A DNA stretch of 64,000 nucleotides from Serpula lacrymans var. lacrymans S7.9 (taxonomy: Eukaryota > Basidiomycota > Agaricomycetes > Boletales > Serpulaceae), in NCBI RefSeq assembly GCF_000218685.1, contig NW_006763298.1:382049-446048 (forward strand), given 5' to 3'. The notes beneath the pieces are model-generated. The model searched no databases. It was not told the DNA's origin and saw only the letters and a list, made by a program, of their open reading frames with translations. Positions within the stretch are counted from its first letter, which is position 1; each line of letters opens with the position of its first letter. The translations under genes and the position numbers were made by a program. Shown here piece after piece: positions 30,590 through 42,898 of the stretch.

Positions 30590-31490
30590 TTGATCACTTC
30601 TACAATCGTCAAAGTGTCGAACATCAGAGAGAGCCTAGTAACGGACGAAGAACGCCGTTCACTCGAGGAATTCCACCGCGCCCTCAACAACCGAGACCTC
30701 CACGTTGCAGTACCTGTCAACGCTGCCACGGACCCCCAGCCTGTTAGTTTTGGTGATTCTGCACCTTTGTGCTACCTATATATTTTCATTCCTTTCTCTA
30801 TCTATTCTTCTATCATTCACTATTGATTGTGTTCTCTATTATTTCGCCTTTGTGGCTGCTTTGTTTACCTTTGTTTACAAAACTTCGGACAGTATTGCAG
30901 AGTCCAATGCTTCCTATTCTCTAGTTACTCACATTGGACTCTAGGTACTGTATACCTGTCATACTCTCTAATAATAAAGTTACTCACATTGGACTCTAGT
31001 TCCAGTCCCTGATTGCTCTCAGCAAGTAGCTAGACACTTCCTTCAAGCTTTGTTCTTAATACAGCCTGCCCACAGCGACACAGAAATTGAGTACTACGAA
31101 GACTCATCAGCCGCCTCTTCCCCCATCTCTGAACTAGAAGGACTAGTTCTAGCCGTTGACGATTTAGCATTCGAAATCTCCCAACTCCGCCAATACGTCG
31201 CGCTTACTCGTGAACGCATCCGCAGCTGCTCGAACCTGCTTTTGGGAATCCGATCAAGCATCCAGAGAATTGTTCAGGTTCAATTCGATACACCTAGAGC
31301 ACCTACCGATCAAAGTCTATGAACAGAGAATTCTAGAACCCCCTCACCAGATGAAGCAACCTCGAACTTGGACAGTAACTCTACCACTAGCTCACAGGTA
31401 GAAAGAGATTTGGAAGAAGAAGAAAATGTTTTTGGATTTACTTCTAACGATTGGAGTGACGAGTTTGATTACGATTCAAATTAAATAAAC
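30590..31490 (+). pseudogene. Gypsy-A' ORF0 region, interrupted by an intron-like insert
   Basis: Matches ORF0a of Gypsy-A in two blocks: RESLVTDEERRSLEEFHRAL...VAVPVNAATDP (about 30630-30735) and YYEDSSAASSPISELEGLVL onward (about 31090-31318). Between them is a stretch of about 320 bp flanked by GTTAGT and ATACAG that Gypsy-A lacks. The frame then meets a TGA (from CGA, 31320) and continues to an acidic end (SNDWSDEFDYDSN). No ATG opens it. Confidence 0.5.
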
Positions 31491-31631
31491 CTCGTTTCAA
31501 AAACTTCAAAAGTGTTTTCCGAATACCGAAACCCAAAGCCGTCCATAGAACCGGAGACTCCGCCCAGACAAACCCTACCGCTACCACCTACACGCCCACC
31601 TCCACCTCCAATTCCTCCAAAACCCTCATCC

Positions 31632-32631
31632 ATGTCTAATCCCACGCAGTTACACGGCAAAGTAACTCTCGCAGCAGAACCCTTCGAATTCAGAGGAGAG
31701 AAGGAACAATTCATAGCATGGCGCCAAGCACTACAGTTGTACTTAACCGCCTACGCATCCTACTTTCCAGACGAGAAGACGAAGCTCATCTACCTCCTGT
31801 CCAAAATCAGCGACCAAGGAACGTCGACAGTAAAAGCTTGGAAAGAGAACGTGCTTACCAAAGCTCTCGACGCAACTACCCCCGGCAACTACCCCCATAT
31901 GGCCAACTCTCTCGACCGTCCTAACTGATCTAGCCCAAGTATTTGGGAATCCAAACGAAAGATCACAGGCGGTAAACGAGATCGAAATATACAAACAGGA
32001 GAATAAGCATTGTAACAAATTCTTTAGCCACTTCACAACGCTCATGGACAAGGCCGGATATGACACTACCACTCATTTCGACGTGATCAATCGCATTCTC
32101 AAAAAGAACCTTCACTCTTGAATCTGCAATTTTGTCATCATCCAGAAAGACCTACCGAAAATATATGCTGAGTGGAAAACGCAAGCCTACGCATGGGAGG
32201 CAAGGAGAGAAGAGTTCCAGTTAGACAAAAGACAAAAGAGAGAAGTCACGCAGCCGTCACAACCTATCTACAGACAACAGACGTATATGCACCAGCATGT
32301 GCAACAGCCGCAGCCACAGCAGATGGCAAAAACCCAGACAAATCAGTATGCAAGAAGGTTCGAGGATCAACCTCAGAGAGGTGTATTCCCCGGATAAGGC
32401 GTATTCATGGATACAGACCAACAGAGTCGGTTCAGATTATGTTATGGATGTGGCCAGCCGGGTCATATACCCATGGATACAGACCAACAGAGTCGGTTCA
32501 GATTATGTTATGGATGTGGCCAGCCGGGTCATATCGCAAGAAACTGCCCTCTGAAGAAAGTTGCAGCTAGAGAAGCAACCACAACCCAGGAGGAGACAAA
32601 GACGAAGGATTTTCTCAAAGGTCAGGAGTAA
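31632..32631 (+). pseudogene. gag: Gypsy-A' gag with frameshift and duplicated zinc knuckle
   Basis: ATG at 31632 (MSNPTQLHGKVTLAAEPFEF). Homologous to Gypsy-A gag but shifted out of frame near 31920, with stops near 32118 and 32395. The CCHC box region is duplicated in tandem by 66 bp (32407-32472, 32473-32538): the first copy reads CYGCGQPGHIP and lacks the last Cys, the second is complete (CYGCGQPGHIARNC). It ends KDFLKGQE-stop. Confidence 0.85.
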
Positions 32632-35600
32632 GCACGGACTCTCTGACCAGTAAGCACGGTTCGGAAAATGTATTTGTAACTGATAAATCAAAACATGTTT
32701 CCCAAAACCTACGTGCCGAGAAATACGCTAAGCCACATTTAGCGGAATGGTTGGCTCGACGAATTAAAGACCAGAAAGAAGAAAGAGCCAAAGCATTGGT
32801 TCGGAACTGGGCCTCGCCCCAGTGTTACCCACATATCACGATGGATACAATCAACTTGCTCAAGCAACACGATGAAGATTACATCGTAGAACAGTTGAAT
32901 GTGATCAAAGATTTCGCATCCCTCCCCCCATCTCATCAACGCAAACTCTCGCTACAATGCCAATTATCCACCATCGACGATCACCAGACGCATGTCATAC
33001 CAGTTTTAATAGATTCGGGATGCACAGATTCCATCATTGACGAAGCCTTTGTTCGGCAACACAACATTTCCACAAAACCACTTCCAACTCGTGTTATTGT
33101 TTCAAACGCAGATGGAACCAAAAATCGCACTGGACCTCTGACAGAATATGTGACACTTCGCCTAACTGTGGCTGGTCGCACAGAATTAATGGACTTCCTG
33201 GTTACTGGACAGAGGGAGACCAGAATTTTATTAGGACACGACTGGCTACGACGCACGAATCCCAACATCAACTGGCAAACCAACACCATCACGTACCCTT
33301 CTGATGATACGGAGTATCACCCTGAAGACGGAGATAGAGTCATCGCTGTAGACTTACAGAGCAGGATTGACAAAATTTCCGTTGAAAGCAACGTATCTCA
33401 GACCAAAAGCCAACAGATTGCAGAAGAATCAGAACGAGCAAAGTCAACACTCACGTTCAGAGACGTGGTTCCCCCGTTTTATCATCGTTTTGAGCCAGTA
33501 TTCACGAAAGCATCATTTGACAAACTACCCCCACAACGGGTCTGGGACCACGCAATTGAACTTCTGCCGGAAGCCAAAGGTCTAGACTGTAAAACGTATC
33601 CATTTAACCGCGATGAACAAATCCATCTTGACGAATTCTTAAAAAAAAACCTGGAGACAGGGAGGATTAGAGTGTCAAAATCCCCTTATGCATCCCCGTT
33701 CTTCTTTATCAAGAAAAAAGACGGATCTCTCAGACCGGTACAAGACTATCGGAAACTTAACGCCCTTACGATCAAAAACCGATACACATTACCCCTCATT
33801 TCAGAATTAATAAATTGGCTCAAAGGTGCTAAATTCTTCACCAAGCTAGATGTCCGTTGGGGATATAACAATGTTCGAATCAAAGAAGGAGATGAGCACA
33901 AAGCCGCCTTCAGAACTAACAGAGGACTGTTCGAACCTCTAATTATGTTCTTGGGACTAACGAACTCCCCAGCCACCTTTCAAACAATGATGGACCGACT
34001 TCTCCGAGACCTGATAAACGAAGGATCTGTTATTGTATACCTTGATGACATCATGATATTCACGGATTCGCTAGAAGAACATAGGAAGATCGTATCCAAA
34101 GTTCTTCAGATACTTGCAGACAATCAGTTATATCTCAAACCAGAGAAATGCGAGTTCGAAAAGAAAGAGGTTGAGTATCTAGGAATGATCATCTCCCATG
34201 ACACGATTTGCATGGACCCACTGAAGGTACAAGCAGTCGCAGAATGGCCGATACCACGTACAAAGAAGGAGTTACAGTTGTTCCTAGGATTTTTGAACTT
34301 CTACAGATAGTTTATCAAGGACTATGGAAAAATTGCCAAACCACTGATGATTCTCACCGGAAAGGTAGACTGGGAATGGGCTGAAGACCAACAACAAGCA
34401 TTTGACGCTCTCAAAAAGACAATCACCACTTTGCCCACTCTCGCAATCCCTAACGATGAGGATCCATTCAAAGTTGAATGTGACGCCTCCAACTACGCCA
34501 CAGGAGCAGTGTTATCCCAGCAGCAAGAAGGGAAATGGAGACCAGTCATATTCCTGTCAAAGTCAATGAACCCTGCAGAGAGAAATTACGCTATCTGGGA
34601 TAAAGAGATGTTAGCGGTAATGCATGCATTAGAAGAATGGAGACATCTCCTCATGGGAGCTAAACACCAGTTCACCATATTCACCGACCATCAGAACCTT
34701 ACCTACTTCCGAGACCCCCAGAAAGTAAACAGACGACAGGCTAGGTGGATGGACACGCTAGCCAGATACGATTTCAAGTTAGAGCATGTAAAAGGCTCGG
34801 CAAACACGAAAGCGGACCTACTTAGTCGAAGAGTAGACCATCCGAGAGGCGAGAGAGACAATGAAGGACAGGTCCTTCTACCTCAGCTCGCGGAAGCAAA
34901 CATTTATACTATGGAGGACGTGTTAGAAGAACACTACCTGGACGAGCTGCTAGCTTCGCAGCACAATCTAGATGATTACGTGGTAAAGAAGTTAAAGGAC
35001 GATCCAAAGATTTGGAAGAAACGAGACAGAATCATCTGGATAGGAAACGAGAAAGAAGACGAATTGACATTAGGGTCATTCAGAAACAACATCTACGTAC
35101 CCAAGGACCCAAAGTTGAGGGCACGTATTATCGAAGAAGAACACGACACCAGCCTCAGTGGACATCCAGGCGAAAGAAAGACGTACAAAGGAGTAAACCG
35201 ATCTTTCTGGTGGCCTAGCCTTAGGAGAGATGTCAGGAAATATGTCGCAGGATGTGAGATATGTCAAAGAACAAAATCGCATCGTCAAAAGCCGCATGCT
35301 CCCCTCCATCCGAACCCAATCCCTGATCGTCCTTGGCAGATAATCACGATGGATCTTATCGGAGCATTACCTGAGTCAAACGGATACGATGCAATCCAAG
35401 TCTTTGTTGACAGATTCTCAAAATGGCTCACTTCGTACCCACACATGTCACGCTCGACTCACTAGGCTACGCCAAACAATTACGAGATTCAGTCATACGG
35501 TTACATGGAATCCCGAAAAAATGATATCCGACAAAGGACCTCAGTTCATGTCAAATTTCACCAAAGACTTCTACCAATCTCTCGGGATTGAGCCTGGTCT

Positions 35601-36540
35601 ATCAATGGGTTACCACCCTCAAACTGACGGCCAATCTGAACGAATAAACCAGGACCTGGAACATTACCTGCGCACGTTCATCAACCACCGACAGGATGAC
35701 TGGGCCGATTGGTTAGCAATCGCGGAATTTACATACAACAATCACCTCCACTCCGCAACCAATCAGACCCCCTTCTTCGTAAATTATGGTTCTCACCCTC
35801 GTAAAGGGACTGGTCAAAAGCCTTCCGGACGCTCGCAAGCTGCCGAAGTCTTCGCAACTTCTATGACAAAATTACATGAGCAGACCCGGCAATCATTGCT
35901 GCTCGCTAATCAGAATCTTAAGAAGTATTACGACCAAAAACGCACGGAAGCACGAGAGTATCAAAAGGGAGATAAGGTGTGGTTAGAAGGTACTCATATT
36001 TCCACCGATCGGCCGATGAAGAAGCTAGACGATAAGCAATTTGGCCCATTTACGGTGAAAGCAAAGGTCGGCCCATCCGCTTATCTCCTTGATGTCCCTA
36101 GATCATGGAAGGCGATCCATCCCGTATTCAACGAAATACTACTGTCACCGTATCACACGCCGGAATTTCCTAACCAACCTTGTACCTCGAAACCTCTGCC
36201 AATCCAAGTTGATGGTGCAGTCGAATACGAAGCCAAAGAAATCATTGCTTCGCAACCCACTAAACTAAAAGGGGTCAAGCTTGATTACTTCGTCCATTGG
36301 AAGGGATACCCGATCACGGAAAGGACGTGGGAACCCGATCATCACCTAAAAAATTCTCCCTTGCTTGTCACCACCTTTCATCGCAAACACCCTGCCGCCC
36401 CGCGCGTAATCACCTCTGCAGCCTTACAATTCCGCCCTTACAAAAATTTCACCACTACCACCAAAAAACCCCGCCTCTTCGACTGGATCACAAACCGCTT
36501 CATGGATTGCGGCGCTAAGATTCTTGGGACAAGAATATAA
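32628..36540 (+). pseudogene. pol: Gypsy-A' pol, broken
   Basis: Same domain order as Gypsy-A: protease (LIDSGCTDSIID), RT (VIVYLDDIMIFTD, near 34035), RNase H (TDHQNLTYF), integrase (CEICQRTKSH; DLIGALPESNGYDAIQVFVD; SDKGPQFMS), chromodomain (YEAKEIIASQP...LDYFVHWKGYPITERTWEP). Breaks: TAG at 34308-34310 (NFYR-stop), a one-base loss in an A run near 35420, and a second shift near 35513. It ends LGTRI-stop at 36538-36540. Confidence 0.92.
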
Positions 36541-36553
36541 AAAGGGGGGGTAA
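36539..36553 (+). other. Gypsy-A' polypurine tract
   Basis: A/G run AAAAAGGGGGGG then TAA directly before the 3' LTR. Confidence 0.7.
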
Positions 36554-37252
36554 TGTAAGGACCATTTCATTATTTTCTTACCTTTGCTATGTCTTGGTTC
36601 TCGAACGCTTTTCCCGTTACACCTCTGGCTCTAGGGCTAGAGGTATCCTTTGCTGTTCTACTTCTCATAGCCCTCACAGGCTTTCTTAACCATCACTACC
36701 ATTTTATATCACAGATCAGAGACTGGGTATCGCTCCCAGCCAGCCAGCACACTGGGTAGGGACTGGTAGTAGGCATCTTGCCAACCAGCTCCAAGCCCCC
36801 ATAAAGCCTGGTTATACTAATAAACACTTTATTCAGGATCGTACCTCATTATGAGGATACGGTTCCTGAACACGCGTGACAATCCTCTATTATTAGTACA
36901 AATCTCTCACCTGCTGATTAATCAAGTTAAAAGTCGTACAATAGTTACTCTCCCTTTTTCTTATTGGTCGATTGATTCCTCAGACCACTTTTCGTATATT
37001 CTCCTTTCGGTCTGAGGAACGAACAGTTCACTATATAAAGCCTTACCTATTCATGTATGGCTCCTTAGTTTTCTATTACTGAATTTACCCGCTTTACTCC
37101 TCAACAAGAACCTTTGAAGCTTACCTCTCCAAAGTCCTCTACTCGCTATATTTGCTAGCGTCTGTCGACCTCAAGCTCATTGAACCTCTTACTCACTGCA
37201 AGTGCAGAAGGAGATAGGTTTCATTTTTGTTATAGTTTATCATTGCCTCACA
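36554..37252 (+). repeat. Gypsy-A' 3' LTR, 699 bp
   Basis: Same length as the 5' LTR, with scattered transitions between the two. Confidence 0.9.
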
Positions 37253-37436
37253 CATGGGGGGTGTGGGGATTGATACTTCAGCACCAGGTGTGCTATTGCT
37301 ATTGAATAAGGCTACCTGTGCCGTGTGTTGTGTAGGAAGTGCGGCCATGCTTTGCAATATAACCTGGTATGCACGGGTGCTCTTTTTTGGGGGTGCTGAT
37401 GCGATAGTCCACCTACAGTGTTTATGAATAAAGGCA
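37253..37436 (-). pseudogene. Broken gene G0, fragment between Gypsy-A' and Copia C1
   Basis: Minus-strand frame (FIHKHCRWTIASAPPKKSTR, YQVILQSMAALPTQHTAQVA, STPGAEVSIPTPP) that reads in frame through CATGG into 29649. Unidentified protein; the junction with the upstream piece beyond C1 is out of frame by one base or has lost sequence. Confidence 0.6.
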
Positions 37437-37758
37437 TGACAAAACCGGATAAACCCGGTCTCTGCCAAAACAGCCATTGTTCTCCATGGAGTACAGCCAC
37501 CACCCCATGGAGTCACCATTGTTCTCCTAGGAGTCATTATACTGTAGCAAGTAGCACCTCCGACTATAAGTAATAGGGGGTTTAGTATAGAAATACCTCA
37601 GTCATTTCTATAGCCTCTTGGGCAGCGGCTGAGGTATGTTACGTTACATTTATTAGAGATCACCTTAAACTAACATTTATTGTAGTTTCACTTAGGTAAA
37701 TAATAAAGTCATTTCTATAGCCTCTTGGGCAGCGGCTGAGTTTTACTTAGTTTTATTA
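37437..37758 (+). repeat. Copia C1 5' LTR, 322 bp
   Basis: TGACAAAACC...TTTTATTA. Contains palindromes CTCCATGGAG and CTCCTAGGAG and two copies of a 32-bp module. Confidence 0.88.
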
Positions 37759-37770
37759 GGTTATGAGCCC
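37759..37770 (+). promoter_or_regulatory. Copia C1 PBS (initiator tRNA half-molecule type)
   Basis: GGTTATGAGCCC, complementary to the initiator tRNA-Met anticodon arm (GGGCTCATAACC with CAT anticodon). Confidence 0.75.
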
Positions 37771-37827
37771 TAGTGCACAAAAGCTACGCAGGAAATAATT
37801 CTTATTTGAAACGGCAACCTCGGAACC

Positions 37828-40800
37828 ATGACCACAGCACATGATGCATCCGCATGTCCAGTTCTCACTGGACCCAACAATTTTCAGATATGGAAACTCC
37901 AGATCATCTCCAAGCTACGTCGGGAAAAATTTCTCCGGGTTGTTACTGGAGAGGAGCTTAAGCCCTCACCAGGAAAACCTACCTCCTTGGAGGATCCTGA
38001 AATCACCTGGATACTTAAGGATGCACATGGAATCATCCAGGACCACATCTCTGATGCCCTCCTAATGAGGACTAGAGACCTCACCAACTCCAAGGAGTTA
38101 TTTGATAAACTTGTCTCACTCTATCAGACGTCCAACATTGCCTTAGCCTTCTATTCATTCCAGCAACTCACCAAATTGTCCTGGGATGGGACATCACCTA
38201 TCCAGGACCACATTGCAAAAATCCGGACAATTGATTCACACCTCTCCGGAATGAAACTAGGAGTTGATACCAAACTCATGGTCTTCGCTCTTCTCCAATC
38301 TCTCCCATGCACTCCTGAATGGCAAATATTTCAGTCATCGGTAATCAACACGATTGAAGAAATAAACTTACCTTTGATGCAGTTGAGATCTGGATCACTG
38401 CAGAAGTTGCACGACAGTCAGGAGGTTCCGAATCAGCACTCAAATCCGAGGAGAAGTGGTGTGACTTCCACAAAACCAAATCATAAAACACCTTGGAGTG
38501 TTGAACACTTCAGTCAGCTGGAAATGGTCAAAAGAAGAAGGGAAATGAAAGACACAAGGATAAAGGAAAAGGGAAGGAAAAGGCAAATACAGCGGAACAA
38601 TCATCTGGATCTGACTCCAAGGAGGAACAGAGTCATATTGCATTGGAACATGTACATATTTCCAAGCCCCTTGCTAAACACATTCAAGTTTACCTTGTGT
38701 CAGAACCCGACAAGACCAAAACAACAATTATTATTGACTCCGGAGCAACATCTCACATGGTCCCTCACCGCTCCTGGTTTGAGCCAGGAACATACCATGT
38801 TCTGCATTCTCCGAGGGCAATCAGTTTTGGGGATGAATCCTCTGTAAATGCCATTGGAATTGGAACAGTAATCCTACAAGCAACTGTTGGCAAAAAAGAC
38901 TACAATACTGCACTGTCAAATGCCTTACTTGTGCCAAAATTCACTTTAGCACTCGTCTCTGTCCACAAATTGTCTAAAACAGGGTTATCAACACTTTTCC
39001 CAGCAGGGTCAAATGCTTGTGAAGTTCGGAAAAAGAAGGAACTTATCCTCACTGCCTTACACAAGCGAGGACTTTATCACATCCAAGCAAAACCTGAAAT
39101 TAACCTGGAGTCAGCTTTTGCAGCACTAGATGTAAATTTATTGCACAGGAGAATGGGACACATTGGAATAGACTGCTTGTAATGAATGGTTATAAAAGGA
39201 CAGCTCCAGGACATAGACACCCTTATCGGAACCCCGGGGTTTTGTGAACCTTGTGCTTTAGGAAAGATGAAGAAATTACCTTTCATGTCCACTGGAGGAA
39301 ACTGAGACAAGCGCCCCATACAAATTGTGCACACAGATGTTGGAGGACCAATCAAACCAATCTCCAGGGAGGGTTTTTGGTACTGGATTATCATTGTAGA
39401 TGATTTCTCCAAATTTCCATGGATATATTCTCTAAAACACAAAAGTGAAGCACTGGAACAATACAAGCAATGAAAAGAAGATGCTCAAACATTCTTCCGA
39501 ACTCATTTGGGAGAAGAGAACTTCACTCCACTGTACACAGAATTCCTCCGGAGAAATGGGGGAGGAGAATATACTGGCAATGCATTCAAAAATCAACTCC
39601 GAGGAGATGGTGTCCTCCAAAAAACTACAGCTGCAGATACTCCGGAACAAAATGGCATTGCAGAACGCATGAATCAGACATTAGCTACATTAGCAACCAC
39701 TATGCTCCATGATTCCAAGCTCCCAAAGTCATTCTGGGTAGATGCCATGCAAATAGCTGCATATATCACAGCACACAACCCAGCATCAGGACTCCATGGA
39801 AAGACCCCATATGAAATATTGTTTAAAAGGAGAGTTGATCCAACTTTATTTTGCCCTTTCGGATGCCAAGCATATGCCTTGATTCTGAAGGACAAAAGGC
39901 AAGGGAAGTTCTACTCCAAGGGACACAAAACCATAATGATCGGCTACACACATGGAAAGCAAGTCTACAAACTCCTAGATACTGAAGAATGAACTGTGTT
40001 TTCCAGTTGGCATATCATATTTAATGAATCTGGAAAGGTAAAAAAGGACAACACTGCTCCCTGAAACACAGACCCTAGCACAGATCAGTGGGAGGGACTC
40101 ATTCCAGAGAATGCTCACTATCCAGACCAAAATACATTGGAGGAGGATGATCCTGACCCTCGGATCCGAGATTCATATGAATTGCAAATGGAACCACATC
40201 TCAAAGGGGATGTTCCACAAGCAATGGAACCATAACAGCATAAAGATGTTCCAAGAGCAATGGGACAATACCTCCGTGGAGACGTTCCGAGAGCAGTGGG
40301 AGCACCTGATCAGCTAAGACACCCTCCACAACAGTCTCTACAACCAAGACCCAAACACTGGCCATCTTCACAACAGAAACCCAAAGTAGAGTCACAGTCA
40401 GTGGGAGGACAGCTCCTCAACATACAGCCAGCTGATGTGGAAAAAGTCCCAATGCAGCTAGACAGCCTGTCCATCGGATCAGCTTCTGGAAGGCATACAA
40501 CACCTCCAAGGAGACATTCAACACCTTCAGGAGTGAGTGGGGCAACACACACACAAATGTGTCTACTCCCTGGAGTACCTGCACAAGTTCCTAAAAGAGC
40601 AGTCATGCCTGCTGAAGTCCTAGGAGTACACAGAAGCAGTCGCCAGACTCATCCTGCAGACAAAAACCGAGATTATCAAAGGACTCTAGATGAGCAACAG
40701 TCTTGAAAAGAGCAGCATGACAACTCCATGGAGAAACCTAACACTCCTGAGGTTCATGAAGAAACATCTGATACAGAGGAGACATTCTTTGCTGGAATAG

Positions 40801-42428
40801 CAAGTACCGGTCCATCTAACACAGACCTTCCAAGGACACTAAAGGAAGCCTTATCACGTCCAGATAGAGAATTATGGAAGTCTGCCTTGGAGGAGGAACT
40901 CCTAAGTCTCAATACTAATGCAGTATATGATACTGTTCCACTTTCAAAGGGAGTGAAACCCATCACATCAAAACCTGTGTTCTGGATCAAGTTTGATCAA
41001 AACGGAAACATTGAGAGATACAAACTCCGGATTGTTGCACAAGGTTTTACTCAAAGGGAGGGGATTGATTACCAGGAAGTTTTTGCTCCGGTTGCAAACT
41101 TAGAGTCAATCTGAATTACTCTAGCCCTGGCAGCAAAGTACGACCTAGAACTTGATCAAATAGACGTATCCACAGCTTATCTCAATGGAGAACTTGAAGA
41201 AGAACTGTACATGTTTCCTCCAGGGGGTGTTCCTATCCAACGTGGATACTGCTGGAGGTTGAAGAAATCTATCTACGGATGAAAACAAGCTGGTTGTACA
41301 TGGAACAAAACTTTTGATCGCAAGCTCCAGGAGCTCGGTTTCACAAGACTAAATGCAGAAACATGTCTCTATATATTCTGGGACAATAAACAAATATGCT
41401 TTGTTGTTGTCTATGTAGATGACCTCCTCCTAGGAGCTTCATCCCAAAAATTCATGGATATCACAAAAGCCAAACTCAAATCCATATTCAAAATGCGGGA
41501 CCTTGGAGAAGCAAAATACATCCTCGGAATAGAAATTTAACGTGATTGTTCAAACAAAACAATATCCCTATTACAACGCCAATACATTGACACAGTCCTG
41601 GAGCGTACTGGAATGAAGAACTGCAAACCAGTATGCACACCAATGGCCCATGGATCAAAACTCCTTGCAAACACTCTAGGGGAAGATATTTTGCAACACA
41701 AGATGCATATTGAAGGGTGTCAAGTGTCATACCTCTCAATTGTAGGCTCCCTCATGTATGCCATGCTTGGAACCCGCCCAGACATTGCCTACATTGTTGG
41801 AATACTAAGCAGACATAGCTCAGCTCCAAGGAGCCATCACTGGGAAGCTGTAAAATGTGTCCTCCAATATCTGAAAGCAACCAGGGACATGGAACTACAA
41901 TATGATGGCACAGATGTCTTCATGGACATGAATTTCTATGGATATTTGGATGCAGATTGGTCTGGAGACCCAGACACGTCTTGATCAACATCAGGGTTTG
42001 TTTTTATCACCATCCAAGGAGCAATCTCCTGGACAAGCAAAAGACAAAGCATGGTAACTTTATCCTCCACAGAGTCAGAGCACATTGGATTGAGCAATGC
42101 TGGACAACACCTTGCATGACTCCGGACATTTTTTGAAGAAATTGGACATGCTCAAAATGGACCTGCAACATTGCACTGTGACAATCAAGCAGCTATTATT
42201 CTTACACAAGATCCACAGTTCTATGCTCGCACAAAATACATTCAACAGAAATATCATTTTATCCAAGATGACTTAGTATCAAAGGGAGAGGCAGTAATCA
42301 GATATGTTCCTACAGGAGATATGGTTGCCAACATTCTCACTAAACCCCTCACTCACGAAAAACACTGGAAATTCTATAAAGCTATGGGACTACGGTTGCA
42401 CTCGATTGGGAGTGACAAAACCAGATAA
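37828..42428 (+). pseudogene. Copia C1 Gag-Pol polyprotein, many stops
   Basis: Gag N-terminus at 37828 (MTTAHDASACPVLTGPNNF), a CxxH-type knuckle remnant (WCDFHKTKS, other frame, near 38455), protease (IIIDSGATSHMVPH, near 38730), integrase core (TPEQNGIAERMNQTL, near 39640), RT with YVDD (FVVVYVDDLLLGAS, near 41400-41430), and RNase H (LHCDNQAAIILTQDPQF, ADWSGDPDTS). At least eight stops and several frameshifts. Many stops are TGA where CGA (Arg) fits, for example at about 39305, 39471, 41112, 41983 and 42118. Confidence 0.9.
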
Positions 42429-42734
42429 ACCTGGTCTCTGCTAAAGCAGCCATTGTTCTCCATAGAGCATAGCCACCACTCCATGGAGTCACCATTGTTC
42501 TCCTAGGAGTCATTATACTGTAGCAAGTAGCACCTCTGACTATAAGTAGTAGGGGGTTTAGTATAGAAATACCTCAGTCATTTCTATCGCCTCTTGGGCA
42601 GCGGCTGAGGTATGTTACATTATATTTATTAGAGATCACCTTAAACTAACATCCATTGTAGTTTCACTTAGGTAAATAATAAAGTCATTTCTATAGCCTC
42701 TTAGGCAGCGGCTGAGTTTCACTTAGATTTATTA
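42413..42734 (+). repeat. Copia C1 3' LTR, 322 bp
   Basis: Aligns end to end with 37437-37758. Confidence 0.88.
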
Positions 42735-42898
42735 CTGGTGTGAAAGCGACAGAAGCAAGACCACTTGTTCGGTCTATAATTCCCCACCTTCCTTTTGTCT
42801 TCACTTGTCTGACAATAGCTTTGATGTTACGAATGTCCATGGCAATGGCAGCGGCTAATCTGCCATACACAGCAACTTCTGTATTCCTATGTTCTTGT
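42735..42898 (-). pseudogene. Broken gene G0, upstream-most recognisable fragment
   Basis: Minus-strand frame without stops (YGRLAAAIAMDIRNIKAIVR, KGRWGIIDRTSGLASVAF) ending at C1. Upstream it is cut by Copia fragment C2. Assigned to G0 by strand and position; homology to a known family was not recognised. Confidence 0.45.

Larger units (their letters stand above)
29650..37252 (+). mobile_element. Gypsy-A': older, degenerate relative of Gypsy-A
   Basis: 7603 bp with 699-bp LTRs (29650-30348, 36554-37252) and a perfect target duplication CATGG (29645-29649, 37253-37257), inserted in G0. The LTRs differ at roughly a dozen positions, mostly C/T and G/A. Gag and pol match Gypsy-A but carry frameshifts and stops, so it is no longer autonomous. 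Confidence 0.93.
37437..42734 (+). mobile_element. Copia C1: full-length but decayed Ty1/Copia element
   Basis: 5298 bp with two 322-bp LTRs (37437-37758, 42413-42734) that differ at roughly 5% of sites. PBS follows the 5' LTR and a short purine tract (GATTGGGAG) precedes the 3' LTR. Order gag-PR-IN-RT-RH is the Ty1/Copia order. No matching target duplication is seen (AGGCA before, CTGGT after), so one flank may have been rearranged. Confidence 0.9.

Noticed and set aside
37432..42739. A target-site duplication for Copia C1
   Set aside because: Flanking bases AGGCA and CTGGT do not match, and shifting the LTR ends by a few bases does not help.
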